Shown: positions 6,627 through 13,467 of the stretch, piece after piece | Layout: each line of letters begins with the position of its first letter | Position numbering within the stretch: the stretch's first letter is position 1 | NCBI GenBank assembly: GCA_964502525.1 | Contig: CAZCXH010000066.1 | Coordinates: 1-24,341 of the forward strand | Direction of reading: 5' to 3' | Length of the DNA stretch: 24,341 nucleotides | From: DATLYB01 sp964502525 | GTDB lineage: Bacteria; Bacteroidota; Bacteroidia; Chitinophagales; CAIOSU01 | Made by a program: the position numbers and the translations under genes | The notes under the pieces: generated by a model | Told to the model about the DNA's origin: nothing | Seen by the model: the letters and a program-made list of their open reading frames with translations, nothing else | The model's database searches: none

Positions 6627-6634
6627 CAAAGTTA
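6627..6634 (-). promoter_or_regulatory. -7 promoter element of the toxin-antitoxin-like pair
   Basis: Minus strand TAACTTTG, an exact TAnnTTTG match. It ends only five bases before the ATG at 6621, so transcription would begin at or next to the start codon. This implies a leaderless message. Confidence 0.55.
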
Positions 6635-6713
6635 GTAAATGGTAAAGCTAAAGGAGAGCGCTACTAATGCGACACAATGAGGAAACGAAGTCAGTACGCG
6701 CCAAATCCAAGTC

Positions 6714-6741
6714 GTATTGAGTAGTGCGTATTGGGTATTGC
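6714..6741. repeat. Four GTATTGN heptamers
   Basis: Four consecutive 7-nt units GTATTGA, GTAGTGC, GTATTGG, GTATTGC lie in the 151-base spacer between the candidate antitoxin gene and the aldehyde dehydrogenase. The period is exactly seven, with single-base changes between units. Confidence 0.6.
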
Positions 6742-6772
6742 GACAAATACAACACAGCCACGACACCATGGC

Positions 6773-8350
6773 TCACTTAATTTTTTCTTTGTTGCCTATG
6801 CTGTCCACCTTCAGTCCATTCACCGCAAACTTCACCCAGTTTTTCGTGCGGGCGAAATAAGCATCCATCAAATTACTCAGCAGTTCGTACTTGCCTTTCG
6901 TGAATGGATACCAGTGTGGTTCAATCTTGCTTCCTTGCTTATCTATCAAAATACTTTTGCTGTTGCAGAAGGTGAGGATGCCTGCTTCACCTTTGTAACG
7001 CCCGAAGCCGCTGTCCTTCACTCCGCCAAAAGGCAAAGCGGGGTTGCCTTCGGTGAGCATGTGGCTGTTAATCGAAACATTTCCGGTAACAATCTTGCGC
7101 GCAACGCGCTCAGCGCGCTTCAAATCTTTCGACCACACGCTTGCGCCTAATCCGTAAGGCGAATCGTTGGAAAGTTTAATCGCTTCCTCTTCCGTTTTAA
7201 ATTTCATCACCGCCACCACGGGTCCGAATGTTTCCACCGAAGCGATTTTCATGGTGTGGTCGCACTCCGTTACCACCGTTGGCGGAAAATGATGACTGCC
7301 CGGCTCGCGCTTTCCACCGCACAGAATCTTAGCGCCTTTTTGCGCAGCATCTGCTATGTGTTCTTCAATAATTTTGATTTGGAACTCGGCTGTAACCGCG
7401 CCTACATCGCAACTGCCGGGGTCTTTGTAGTTGACGCTGGGCGTGGAGACGCGCAGCTTTTTGGTTTTGTCAACGAGCATTGCCACGAGTTTGTCGTGAA
7501 TCGTCTCCTGCACATAAAGCCTTTCGAGCGAAGTGCACGACTGCCCCGCGTTGGTGAACGCGCCCCACATGATGCCGTTCACCGTGCGCTCAAGGTCCAC
7601 ATCATCAAACACGATGCTGGGGTCTTTGCCGCCCAATTCAAGGTCAACAGGAATAAGATATTTCGAAGCGTGTTCCATAATCTTATGCCCTGCGCGCACA
7701 CTGCCGGTGAAATGGATTTTATCGGGGCGCAGGTCAATGAGACGCGCACCTGTTTCCTTTCCGCCATAGACGACCTGGAAGGCGTCTTTGAGGAAGCCGC
7801 TTTCCTGGAGCATCTTTTCCCATAATCCTTTGAGAGGGGTTACTTCGCTGGGCTTGAAGATGACCGCATTGCCCGCGAGGAAGGCGAGCAAGCCGGGGAC
7901 GATGCCCTGATAAAACGGATAGTTCCACGGGGCGATGACGAGCACCGTGCCGAGCGGGTCATAGACAATCTTGCTCTTCTTGCCCATGAGGAAGATAGGG
8001 GTTGATGTGGGATGGTCTTTGAGAATCTTCGGGGTTACCTTTTTGAAGTGGTCAATGACATCACACACTTCAAACACTTCGCTCACGAGGCAGTCAACTT
8101 TTGCTTTGCCCGTTTCTTCCACGATGCGGTCAATGATGTGCTCCCGGTTGGCGAGGATGAAGTCGTTGATTTTGAGCATCTCTGAGATGCGGTCGCTGAC
8201 GGACATGTCAGCGATTTTCTCTTGCACTGCTTTGGCAGTGGCGAAGACTTTTTGCATCTCTGCGTCTGTGGGTTCTGTGATGGTGTAGAGTTCGCGGTTG
8301 ATGATAGGGTTGAGAACGGAGATGGTTTGGAGTGAGGTGAGTGTTTCCAT
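6773..8350 (-). CDS. NAD(P)-dependent aldehyde dehydrogenase
   Basis: 525 residues of the aldehyde dehydrogenase superfamily; oxidises an aldehyde to the acid with NAD(P)+. Motifs: Asn144 in APWNYP, the nucleotide-binding FTGSVRAG turn, catalytic Glu238 in LELGGKDP, catalytic Cys272 in GQSCTS, and Glu373-x-Phe375 of ETFGPV, then PFGGVKDSGFGRYKG. The C-terminus extends past the core (to GNKEKIK) and contains a hydrophobic-aromatic stretch. The overall pattern is closest to the fatty-aldehyde/coniferyl-aldehyde dehydrogenase-like group; the substrate is not assignable. It is transcribed alone. A 55-codon fragment of a second, divergent homologue lies at 2863-3027. The leader contains the heptamer repeat at 8358-8424 immediately before the ATG. 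Confidence 0.93.
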   Translation of the reverse strand: METLTSLQTISVLNPIINRELYTITEPTDAEMQKVFATAKAVQEKIADMSVSDRISEMLKINDFILANREHIIDRIVEETGKAKVDCLVSEVFEVCDVIDHFKKVTPKILKDHPTSTPIFLMGKKSKIVYDPLGTVLVIAPWNYPFYQGIVPGLLAFLAGNAVIFKPSEVTPLKGLWEKMLQESGFLKDAFQVVYGGKETGARLIDLRPDKIHFTGSVRAGHKIMEHASKYLIPVDLELGGKDPSIVFDDVDLERTVNGIMWGAFTNAGQSCTSLERLYVQETIHDKLVAMLVDKTKKLRVSTPSVNYKDPGSCDVGAVTAEFQIKIIEEHIADAAQKGAKILCGGKREPGSHHFPPTVVTECDHTMKIASVETFGPVVAVMKFKTEEEAIKLSNDSPYGLGASVWSKDLKRAERVARKIVTGNVSINSHMLTEGNPALPFGGVKDSGFGRYKGEAGILTFCNSKSILIDKQGSKIEPHWYPFTKGKYELLSNLMDAYFARTKNWVKFAVNGLKVDSIGNKEKIK

Positions 8351-8357
8351 TTTGGTA

Positions 8358-8424
8358 GTTTGAAGTTTAAAGTTTGAGGTTTGAAGTTGTTTGAAAGTCT
8401 AATGTCTAAAATCTAAAGTCTGAT
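8358..8424. repeat. Tandem degenerate heptamers (GTTTGAA/GTCTAAA type)
   Basis: Nine 7-nt units in phase apart from two small insertions: GTTTGAA-like units at 8358, 8365, 8372, 8379 and 8389, then GTCTAAA-like units at 8397, 8404, 8411 and 8418. The array starts seven bases upstream of the aldehyde dehydrogenase ATG, so it occupies its leader. The unit changes gradually from GTTTGAA to GTCTAAA along the array, as if by stepwise duplication and drift. Confidence 0.7.
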
Positions 8425-8459
8425 TGTGGGAATAAAGATAAAAAGAAGTGTGGGGATTT

Positions 8460-8580
8460 GGGCGCATCCCCGACTCAACGCGCTAAAGCCTACGGGGTCA
8501 GGTGCTTCGCTATTACTCCTCGCGCTTGCGCTCAACGCTCACGCAGGGACTGCGGGGTAACCGCTACGCCCACTTGCGCG
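8460..8580. repeat. GC-rich intergenic repeat, degenerate
   Basis: A GC-rich block in an AT-rich 382-base spacer, with short inverted words (GCGCTTGCGC, GCGCAAG) and the core GGGGTCAGGTGCTTCGCT at 8494-8511. That core resembles the GGGGTCGGGCTGTCCGCT core of the structured element at 3130-3147, roughly 12 of 18 positions ungapped. It is probably a divergent member of the same family. No reading frame is convincing. Confidence 0.4.
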
Positions 8581-8607
8581 AGTATTTATTTGCCGACAAC
8601 AGTATTT

Positions 8608-8636
8608 TTGGCTTGTTTCATTTTAAGTTAACTTTG
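8608..8636 (+). promoter_or_regulatory. Promoter of the Gfo/Idh dehydrogenase gene
   Basis: A TTG at 8608-8610 (-33 element) and TAACTTTG at 8629-8636 (exact -7 consensus TAnnTTTG) with an 18-base gap. The expected start near 8643 gives a leader of about 90 bases before ATG 8733. Another TAnnTTTG match (TATTTTTG) is at 8603-8610. Confidence 0.55.
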
Positions 8637-8732
8637 CCTGAACGGAGAACAGCTATCATCCGCACAATGCCAGCGCTCAAGCTTGCGCCATGCTTAGGAA
8701 ATCATCGAATTAGCTAAACTCCCCTCCCCCAA

Positions 8733-9767
8733 ATGAAGCACCCCGTTAGATTTGCCGTTGCCGGATATGGGCTTATCGGCAAGCGCCATGCTACCATCGT
8801 AAGCAGCCACCCCGATGCGGAGATTACCGCCATCATCGAGGTGGATGAAGCCAAAAGAAAAGAAGCTGCCTCTGCATTCAAGGTGCCGGTTTATGACAGC
8901 CTTGAGGACTTGCGCAACAGCGGTTCAAAAACGGAAGTGATTTCTGTTTGTGTTCCCAACCACCTCCATGCCCCCCTGGCCATACAGGCGCTTGAAAGCA
9001 AATATCATGTGGTGATTGAAAAGCCGATGGCGCTCACCAAAGCCGAATGCGAACAGATCATCTACAACGCGCTACATGTGTCGCGCAACGTTTTTGTGGT
9101 GAAGCAGAATCGCTACAGCCCGCCTTCCAAATGGCTGAAATCAATAGTGGAGAAAGGCCTTCTCGGAAAAACATTCATGGTGCAGATCAACTGCTACTGG
9201 AACCGTGATGAGCGCTATTATAAAAAAGGCGACTGGAAAGGGAGGCTGAAGGAAGACGGGGGTACGCTGTTCACCCAGTTCAGCCATTTCATTGACATCA
9301 TGTATTGGATATTCGGTGACATCCGCAACATACAATCAAGGTTTTCAAATTTCAATCATCAAACAAACACCGAATTTGAAGACAGCGGCATCGTGAGCTT
9401 CGAGTTTGTAAACGGTGGCATCGGCTGCATCAACTTCTCCACCTCGTGCTGGGACAAGAACATGGAGAGCAGCATCACCGTGGTGGGCGCCAAAGGCAGC
9501 GTGAAGGTGGGCGGCCAATATATGAATGAGGTTGAATACTGCCACATCAAGGATTACAAGATGCCCGAACTGGAACCTACCAATCCGCCCAATGATTACG
9601 GACCTTACAAAGGCAGCGCTGCCAACCATCATTATATTATTCAGAATGTGATTGACACACTGCGCGGCAAAGGCTCCATTGATACCAACGCGATGGAAGG
9701 GCTGAAGGTGGTGGAGATCATAGAACGGATATATGAGCAGAGAGATGCGAGAAAACTGATTGGATGA
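8733..9767 (+). CDS. Gfo/Idh/MocA-family dehydrogenase, WlbA-like
   Basis: 344 residues. The N-terminal Rossmann domain shows AGYGLIGKRH (Gly11, Gly13, Gly16), acidic ribose-binding region IIEVDEAK, then VCVPNHLH and the family EKP motif (Glu96-Lys97-Pro98). The substrate domain contains KQNRYSPP and the active-site block EDGGTLFTQFSHFID with His185 and Asp188. These match UDP-N-acetylglucosamine(uronate) 3-dehydrogenases of the WlbA/WbpB type, which oxidise C3 of the sugar with NAD+ at the start of 2,3-diamino sugar synthesis for O-antigen or other glycans. The downstream gene is a WlbB/WbpD-like acetyltransferase, which supports this role. The sugar substrate is inferred from context. Confidence 0.82.
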   Translation: MKHPVRFAVAGYGLIGKRHATIVSSHPDAEITAIIEVDEAKRKEAASAFKVPVYDSLEDLRNSGSKTEVISVCVPNHLHAPLAIQALESKYHVVIEKPMALTKAECEQIIYNALHVSRNVFVVKQNRYSPPSKWLKSIVEKGLLGKTFMVQINCYWNRDERYYKKGDWKGRLKEDGGTLFTQFSHFIDIMYWIFGDIRNIQSRFSNFNHQTNTEFEDSGIVSFEFVNGGIGCINFSTSCWDKNMESSITVVGAKGSVKVGGQYMNEVEYCHIKDYKMPELEPTNPPNDYGPYKGSAANHHYIIQNVIDTLRGKGSIDTNAMEGLKVVEIIERIYEQRDARKLIG

Positions 9768-9788
9768 TTCGATAATTCGATGATGGAT
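9758..9788. repeat. Short GATTCGAT octamer repeat at the gene end
   Basis: Three consecutive 8-nt units GATTGGAT, GATTCGAT, AATTCGAT (9758-9781), then a partial GATGGAT. The array includes the stop codon of the dehydrogenase gene (9765-9767). Another GATAATCCGATGG word follows near 9812. It is the same class of degenerate short-period repeat as those at 6714 and 8358, with a different unit. Confidence 0.45.
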
Positions 9789-9908
9789 ACAAAACACAAC
9801 ATCACTTTGTGCGATAATCCGATGGAAGACTCGCTTTCGTTAAAGCAAACTAATCCTAAAAATATTTTCTTCCTCTAAACGGGGAGAACAAACAGCATCA
9901 CCGAATCA

Positions 9909-10475
9909 ATGACCTACATCCACCCCTCCGCCTTCGCTGACGAAGGCTGCAAAATAGGCAAAGGAACAAAAATCTGGCACTTCTGCCATATCATGCCCAA
10001 AGCCATTATCGGCAATAATTGCAGCTTGGGTCAGAATGTGTTTGTTGCCAACAATGTTACCATTGGCAATAATGTAAAAATCCAGAATAACGTATCGCTC
10101 TATGAGGGGGTGATTTGCGAAGACGATGTATTCCTGGGACCCTCTATGGTGCTTACCAATGTCATCAACCCACGCAGCGGGGTTGAGCGCAAAACGGAAT
10201 ACAGGAAAACGCTTATCAAAAAAGGAGCCTCTGTCGGAGCCAACGCCACCATCCTGTGCGGCATCACGCTGGGCGAATACTGCTTCATAGGTGCGGGAGC
10301 CGTAGTGACCAAAGACGTTCCTGCCTTTGCCCTCATGGCAGGCGTTCCCGCCAGGCAAGCCGGCTGGATGAGCCGCCACGGAGTGAAGTTGAAATTTGAT
10401 AAATCGGGGAAAGCCGTTTGCCCCGCCACCGGGGAGAAATATGAGATGGCAAATAACAGGGTTAAGTTAGCGTGA
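9909..10475 (+). CDS. Hexapeptide N-acetyltransferase, WlbB/WbpD-like
   Basis: 188 residues of the left-handed beta-helix (hexapeptide) transferase family. The protein starts with YIHPSAFADEGCKIGKGTKI and runs through successive I-G-x-x-x-x coils (IIGNNCSLGQNVFVANNVTI), an extended loop with GVERKTEYRKT, and the coil IKKGASVGANATILCGI, and ends with the AGVPAR motif and a short C-terminal tail. This is the layout of WlbB/WbpD, which transfers acetyl from acetyl-CoA to the 3-amino group of UDP-2-acetamido-3-amino sugars. It lies 141 bases after the WlbA-like dehydrogenase. The expected aminotransferase (WlbC/WbpE) is not in the window. Acceptor specificity is inferred. Confidence 0.85.
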   Translation: MTYIHPSAFADEGCKIGKGTKIWHFCHIMPKAIIGNNCSLGQNVFVANNVTIGNNVKIQNNVSLYEGVICEDDVFLGPSMVLTNVINPRSGVERKTEYRKTLIKKGASVGANATILCGITLGEYCFIGAGAVVTKDVPAFALMAGVPARQAGWMSRHGVKLKFDKSGKAVCPATGEKYEMANNRVKLA

Positions 10476-10518
10476 GTTATCTTCCACTGCCAATTCAACA
10501 ACGCTGATTCGACAAAAA

Positions 10519-11442
10519 ATGAAGGGGCGCGTCCTCAGATCAACCGGCAGTTCTTACCTCGTCAGGCTTGATGACGGCAGGCAGGTCAGTTGCACCGCAA
10601 GAGGCAGGTTCAGGCTCGATGAGGAAAAGACGACCAACCCGGTTGCCGTTGGGGACAGCGTGACCGTTGAATTTGCGGAAGGAGTCATTACCACCATTCT
10701 TCCGCGAACAAATTACATATCCCGCCAATCGCCACGGCACAAGGCAGCCCGCCATATCATAGCTTCCAATATTGACCAGGCGTTCTTAATTGCCACCATC
10801 GCGCAGCCGCGAACTTCAACCGGATTCATTGACCGTTTTTTGCTCACTTCAGAAGCTTATGGCATTCCTGCACACATTATATTCAACAAGCAGGATATTC
10901 TTAAGGAAAATGATTTGAAGAAACAGGGTAAAGCCATGAATATCTACCGGCAGATTGGATATCCTGTTCATCTTCTCAGTGCGAGGTCTGAAAATGACGT
11001 TGAGCAAATAAGAAATTTGATGAAAGATAAAACCACGCTGTTCTCAGGGCATTCCGGTGTCGGGAAATCAACGCTGATAAATGCCGTTCATCCTGGCGCC
11101 AATTTGAAAACGGGCGATATTTCAGAATATCATCAGAAAGGGATGCACGTCACCACTTTCGCTGAGATGTTCGAACTGCCGTTCGGTGGGTATGTGATTG
11201 ACACGCCAGGCATCAAGGAGTTCGGGCTGCTCGATATCGAGCCTGACGAATTGAGCCATTATTTCCGCGAGATGAGGGATTTAATCAGCGGCTGCAAGTT
11301 CAATAACTGCCTGCACATCAATGAACCTAAATGCGCGGTGCGACAGGCGCTGGAAGAGGAAAAAATCCCCGCGGAACGATATAAGAATTATTTGAATATT
11401 ATTCGGGATTGCGAGGCCGCAAAAAAAGAGCAATATAAATAA
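10519..11442 (+). CDS. rsgA: Ribosome small-subunit-dependent GTPase RsgA
   Basis: 307 residues with the circularly permuted GTPase order typical of RsgA (YjeQ/YloQ), which checks late 30S assembly. An N-terminal OB-fold (1-65) is followed by G4 NKQD (123-126), G5 SARS (154-157), G1 GHSGVGKST (177-185), G2 Thr212/Thr213 and G3 DTPG (228-231). A C-terminal zinc motif Cys259-x4-Cys264-x-His266-x5-Cys272 completes the family pattern. Its start is 43 bases after the acetyltransferase, so the two may be co-transcribed, although the functions are unrelated. Length is normal. Confidence 0.96.
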   Translation: MKGRVLRSTGSSYLVRLDDGRQVSCTARGRFRLDEEKTTNPVAVGDSVTVEFAEGVITTILPRTNYISRQSPRHKAARHIIASNIDQAFLIATIAQPRTSTGFIDRFLLTSEAYGIPAHIIFNKQDILKENDLKKQGKAMNIYRQIGYPVHLLSARSENDVEQIRNLMKDKTTLFSGHSGVGKSTLINAVHPGANLKTGDISEYHQKGMHVTTFAEMFELPFGGYVIDTPGIKEFGLLDIEPDELSHYFREMRDLISGCKFNNCLHINEPKCAVRQALEEEKIPAERYKNYLNIIRDCEAAKKEQYK

Positions 11443-11706
11443 TAGACAGTTTGCTGCTTTTCCGAGCCTACTCATAGTTAAAAGAGTAAAAGTTTAGCGA
11501 TTAGAAAGTACGGTAATACTCTTAAAAGGATTACGGTTTTATACAGAGTGACAAACTTTTTTATCCTTTCGAGGAGCAAATCCGGTTCCATGTTTTATTG
11601 AGACTCCTTCTGAATGGCTTTCGGGGCATTCGATAATTCTGCGGCTACCGGAATAATTACTGATACTTCTGGAAAAGTAATTTGGAATCTTTAAACTCTA
11701 AACTAA

Positions 11707-12144
11707 CTACATGACCACATCCCACGTATCTTCGTGCCCGACCCAGTCCTTGAATTTTTCTTCTCCCCCGCGCACTTTCCAATCGGAGTCAATCGTGAGT
11801 TTTGAGCTGATTCCGCCCCTCGGATTGCAGATCATCACGATGCGCAGGCGTTCCGGTTCATAGACTTCCATCAGATGATTGTAAACTATGTTGATGAGGC
11901 GCTCGTAGGAAACAACAATATCGCGCAACTGATAAACATAATGTTTGAGCGACTTCAGCTCGATGATTTTCTTTTTGGGATAAAAAGTGAGGTAAATGGT
12001 TGCGAAGTCAGGTTGCTCATGCACACCCAGGAAAGTACATTCGGGCACTTTGATTTTCACTTCGTAGGCTTGCGGTGAAGGGTTGGGTATCGCCTTCAGC
12101 AGGGTTTTATCAATCTTGTCGAAGAGTTTCTTATCTGCGCTCAT
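11707..12144 (-). CDS. QueF-like T-fold protein (preQ0 reductase family)
   Basis: 145 residues resembling the short QueF enzymes that reduce preQ0 to preQ1 in queuosine synthesis. Conserved parts: QPDFATIYL with Asp46, the family signature ELKSLK (Glu62), an SYERLIN block with Glu81 where classic enzymes have FHED, and NPRGGIS. An oddity: the nucleophilic Cys of known QueF (five residues before the Gln of QPD) is absent; this position is Leu39/Gly40 in ECTFLGVHEQPDF, although Cys36 is nearby. It may belong to a subgroup with a shifted nucleophile or another activity. The C-terminal tail (DSDWKVRGGEEKFKDW) is also longer than usual. It is divergent from the metH riboswitch, and no other queuosine genes are nearby. 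Confidence 0.7.
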   Translation of the reverse strand: MSADKKLFDKIDKTLLKAIPNPSPQAYEVKIKVPECTFLGVHEQPDFATIYLTFYPKKKIIELKSLKHYVYQLRDIVVSYERLINIVYNHLMEVYEPERLRIVMICNPRGGISSKLTIDSDWKVRGGEEKFKDWVGHEDTWDVVM

Positions 12145-12205
12145 TGAATCTAAAATGGTTTAGGATGCAAAGAAAATAAGATTTTGGTTAGCTTAAGAAC
12201 CATTT

Positions 12206-12235
12206 TTTGTGTTGCGCGGTTAATCATTAACTTTG
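12206..12235 (+). promoter_or_regulatory. Promoter of the SAM riboswitch-metH unit
   Basis: TTTG at 12206-12209 (-33) and TAACTTTG at 12228-12235 (exact -7 consensus), with an 18-base gap. Transcription would begin near 12242, about 10-15 bases before the aptamer. Confidence 0.7.
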
Positions 12236-12252
12236 CACCCGGTTCTTTAAAG

Positions 12253-12370
12253 AAATTTATCAAGAAAGACTGAGGGATTTGGCCCGATGACGTCTTGGCA
12301 ACCGTTCTTCAATATTGCTTGAAGAAAATGGTGCCACTTCCAATCCCGTTTTATAACGGGAACAGATAAG
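12253..12370 (+). promoter_or_regulatory. SAM-I (S-box) riboswitch aptamer
   Basis: Senses S-adenosylmethionine. P1 forms from TTATC (12257-12261) and GATAA (12365-12369). The conserved core words are present: GAGGGA, TGGCCCGATGA, TTGGCAACC, and GGTGCCA..TTCC. P3 is a perfect 8-bp hairpin (12305-12312 with 12319-12326) and P4 a perfect 6-bp hairpin (12345-12350 with 12355-12360, loop TTAT). The 3' P1 strand GATAAGTTG (12365-12373) is also exactly complementary to CAACTTATC at 12402-12410, so SAM binding would free the terminator below, an OFF switch for metH. Confidence 0.93.
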
Positions 12371-12392
12371 TTGAAAGGAAATAATAAAATAA

Positions 12393-12428
12393 ATCCCTTT
12401 CCAACTTATCGGAAAGGGATTTTTTTTT
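12393..12428 (+). terminator. Riboswitch-controlled intrinsic terminator
   Basis: A perfect 10-bp stem, ATCCCTTTCC (12393-12402) with GGAAAGGGAT (12411-12420), loop AACTTATC, followed by a run of T to 12428. The antiterminator uses 12365-12373 pairing with 12402-12410, extended by AAAGG (12374-12378) with CCTTT (12396-12400) around one bulged C. The two structures share 12396-12410 and so exclude each other. Confidence 0.9.
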
Positions 12429-12444
12429 GACCAGACCAAAGGAT

Positions 12445-13467
12445 ATGACAACAGAACAAAAATTAAGGGAACTGCTGGAGCAGCGGATTCTCATTCTCGA
12501 TGGCGCGATGGGCACCATGATTCAGGCATATAAGCTGAATGAAGAAGATTTCCGGGGCAATCGCTTTAAGAATCATCCGAAACCGCTCAAAGGTGATAAT
12601 GATTTGCTCTGCATCACGAAGCCGGAAATCATCCGGGAAATTCACAGGAAATATCTTGAAGCGGGAGCAGACATCCTTGAAACAAATACATTCAATTCAA
12701 CATCCGTTTCTCAGGCGGATTATGGATTGGAAAGCCTGGTGCATGAGATGAATTTCGAGGCGGCAAAAATTGCGAAGGAAGCCGCTGAAGAATTCACGGC
12801 AAAAAATCCCGGCAAGCCCCGCTTTGTGGCGGGTTCGATTGGCCCTACCAGCCGCACGCTGTCCATCTCGCCTGATGTGAATGATCCGGGTTTCCGTAAC
12901 ATCACATTTGATGAATTAAAAATTGCATACAAGGAGCAGGTGCGCGGATTGGTGGATGGAGGAGCTGATATTTTATTTGTGGAAACTGTGTTCGATACGC
13001 TCAACGCCAAGGTTGCCCTGTTTGCGATCATGGATTTTTTTGAAGAGACCGGAAAGCAGCTTCCGGTGATGGTTTCAGGAACCATCACGGATGCCAGCGG
13101 CAGAACGCTTTCAGGGCAGACAACAGAAGCATTTTTGATTTCCATTTCGCACGCACCGCTTTTAAGCGTGGGCCTGAATTGCGCGCTCGGAGCAAAGCAA
13201 CTCCGCCCGTATCTGCAGGTGCTCGCAAAGAAATCGCCATTTTTTATAAGCGCGCATCCCAACGCGGGATTACCGAATGAATTTGGAGAATATGATGAAA
13301 CGCCCGAATCAATGGCGAAACAGATTGAGGAGTTCTTGAAAGAAGGTTTGGTGAATATCGTTGGTGGATGTTGTGGAACAACACCGGCACACATCAGGCT
13401 CATTGCAGAAGTTGCCGGAAGATATGCCCCGCGAAAGGTAACAGAGCAGATAGAGGTGACTGCATGA
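12445..13467 (+). CDS. metH: Methionine synthase, homocysteine-binding module (split MetH)
   Basis: 340 residues equal to the N-terminal domain of cobalamin-dependent methionine synthase, which binds homocysteine on zinc for methylation. It shows LDGAMGTMIQ, DILETNTFNSTS, and the three zinc-binding cysteines Cys246 (GLNC), Cys309 and Cys310 (GGCCGTTP). The start is ATG 12445, preceded by AAGGAT, instead of TTG 12427, which lies in the terminator T run. The rest of the enzyme is encoded by the next gene, which overlaps by four bases (ATGA), so equal synthesis by translational coupling is likely. SAM-I control upstream represses both when SAM is plentiful. Separate MetH pieces are known in Bacteroidota. 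Confidence 0.95.
   Translation: MTTEQKLRELLEQRILILDGAMGTMIQAYKLNEEDFRGNRFKNHPKPLKGDNDLLCITKPEIIREIHRKYLEAGADILETNTFNSTSVSQADYGLESLVHEMNFEAAKIAKEAAEEFTAKNPGKPRFVAGSIGPTSRTLSISPDVNDPGFRNITFDELKIAYKEQVRGLVDGGADILFVETVFDTLNAKVALFAIMDFFEETGKQLPVMVSGTITDASGRTLSGQTTEAFLISISHAPLLSVGLNCALGAKQLRPYLQVLAKKSPFFISAHPNAGLPNEFGEYDETPESMAKQIEEFLKEGLVNIVGGCCGTTPAHIRLIAEVAGRYAPRKVTEQIEVTA

Noticed and set aside
13368..13463. Upstream extension of the second metH frame
   Set aside because: The extension overlaps the first metH gene in a second frame and has a Cys/Arg-rich random composition; ATG 13464 in the ATGA overlap is the natural start.
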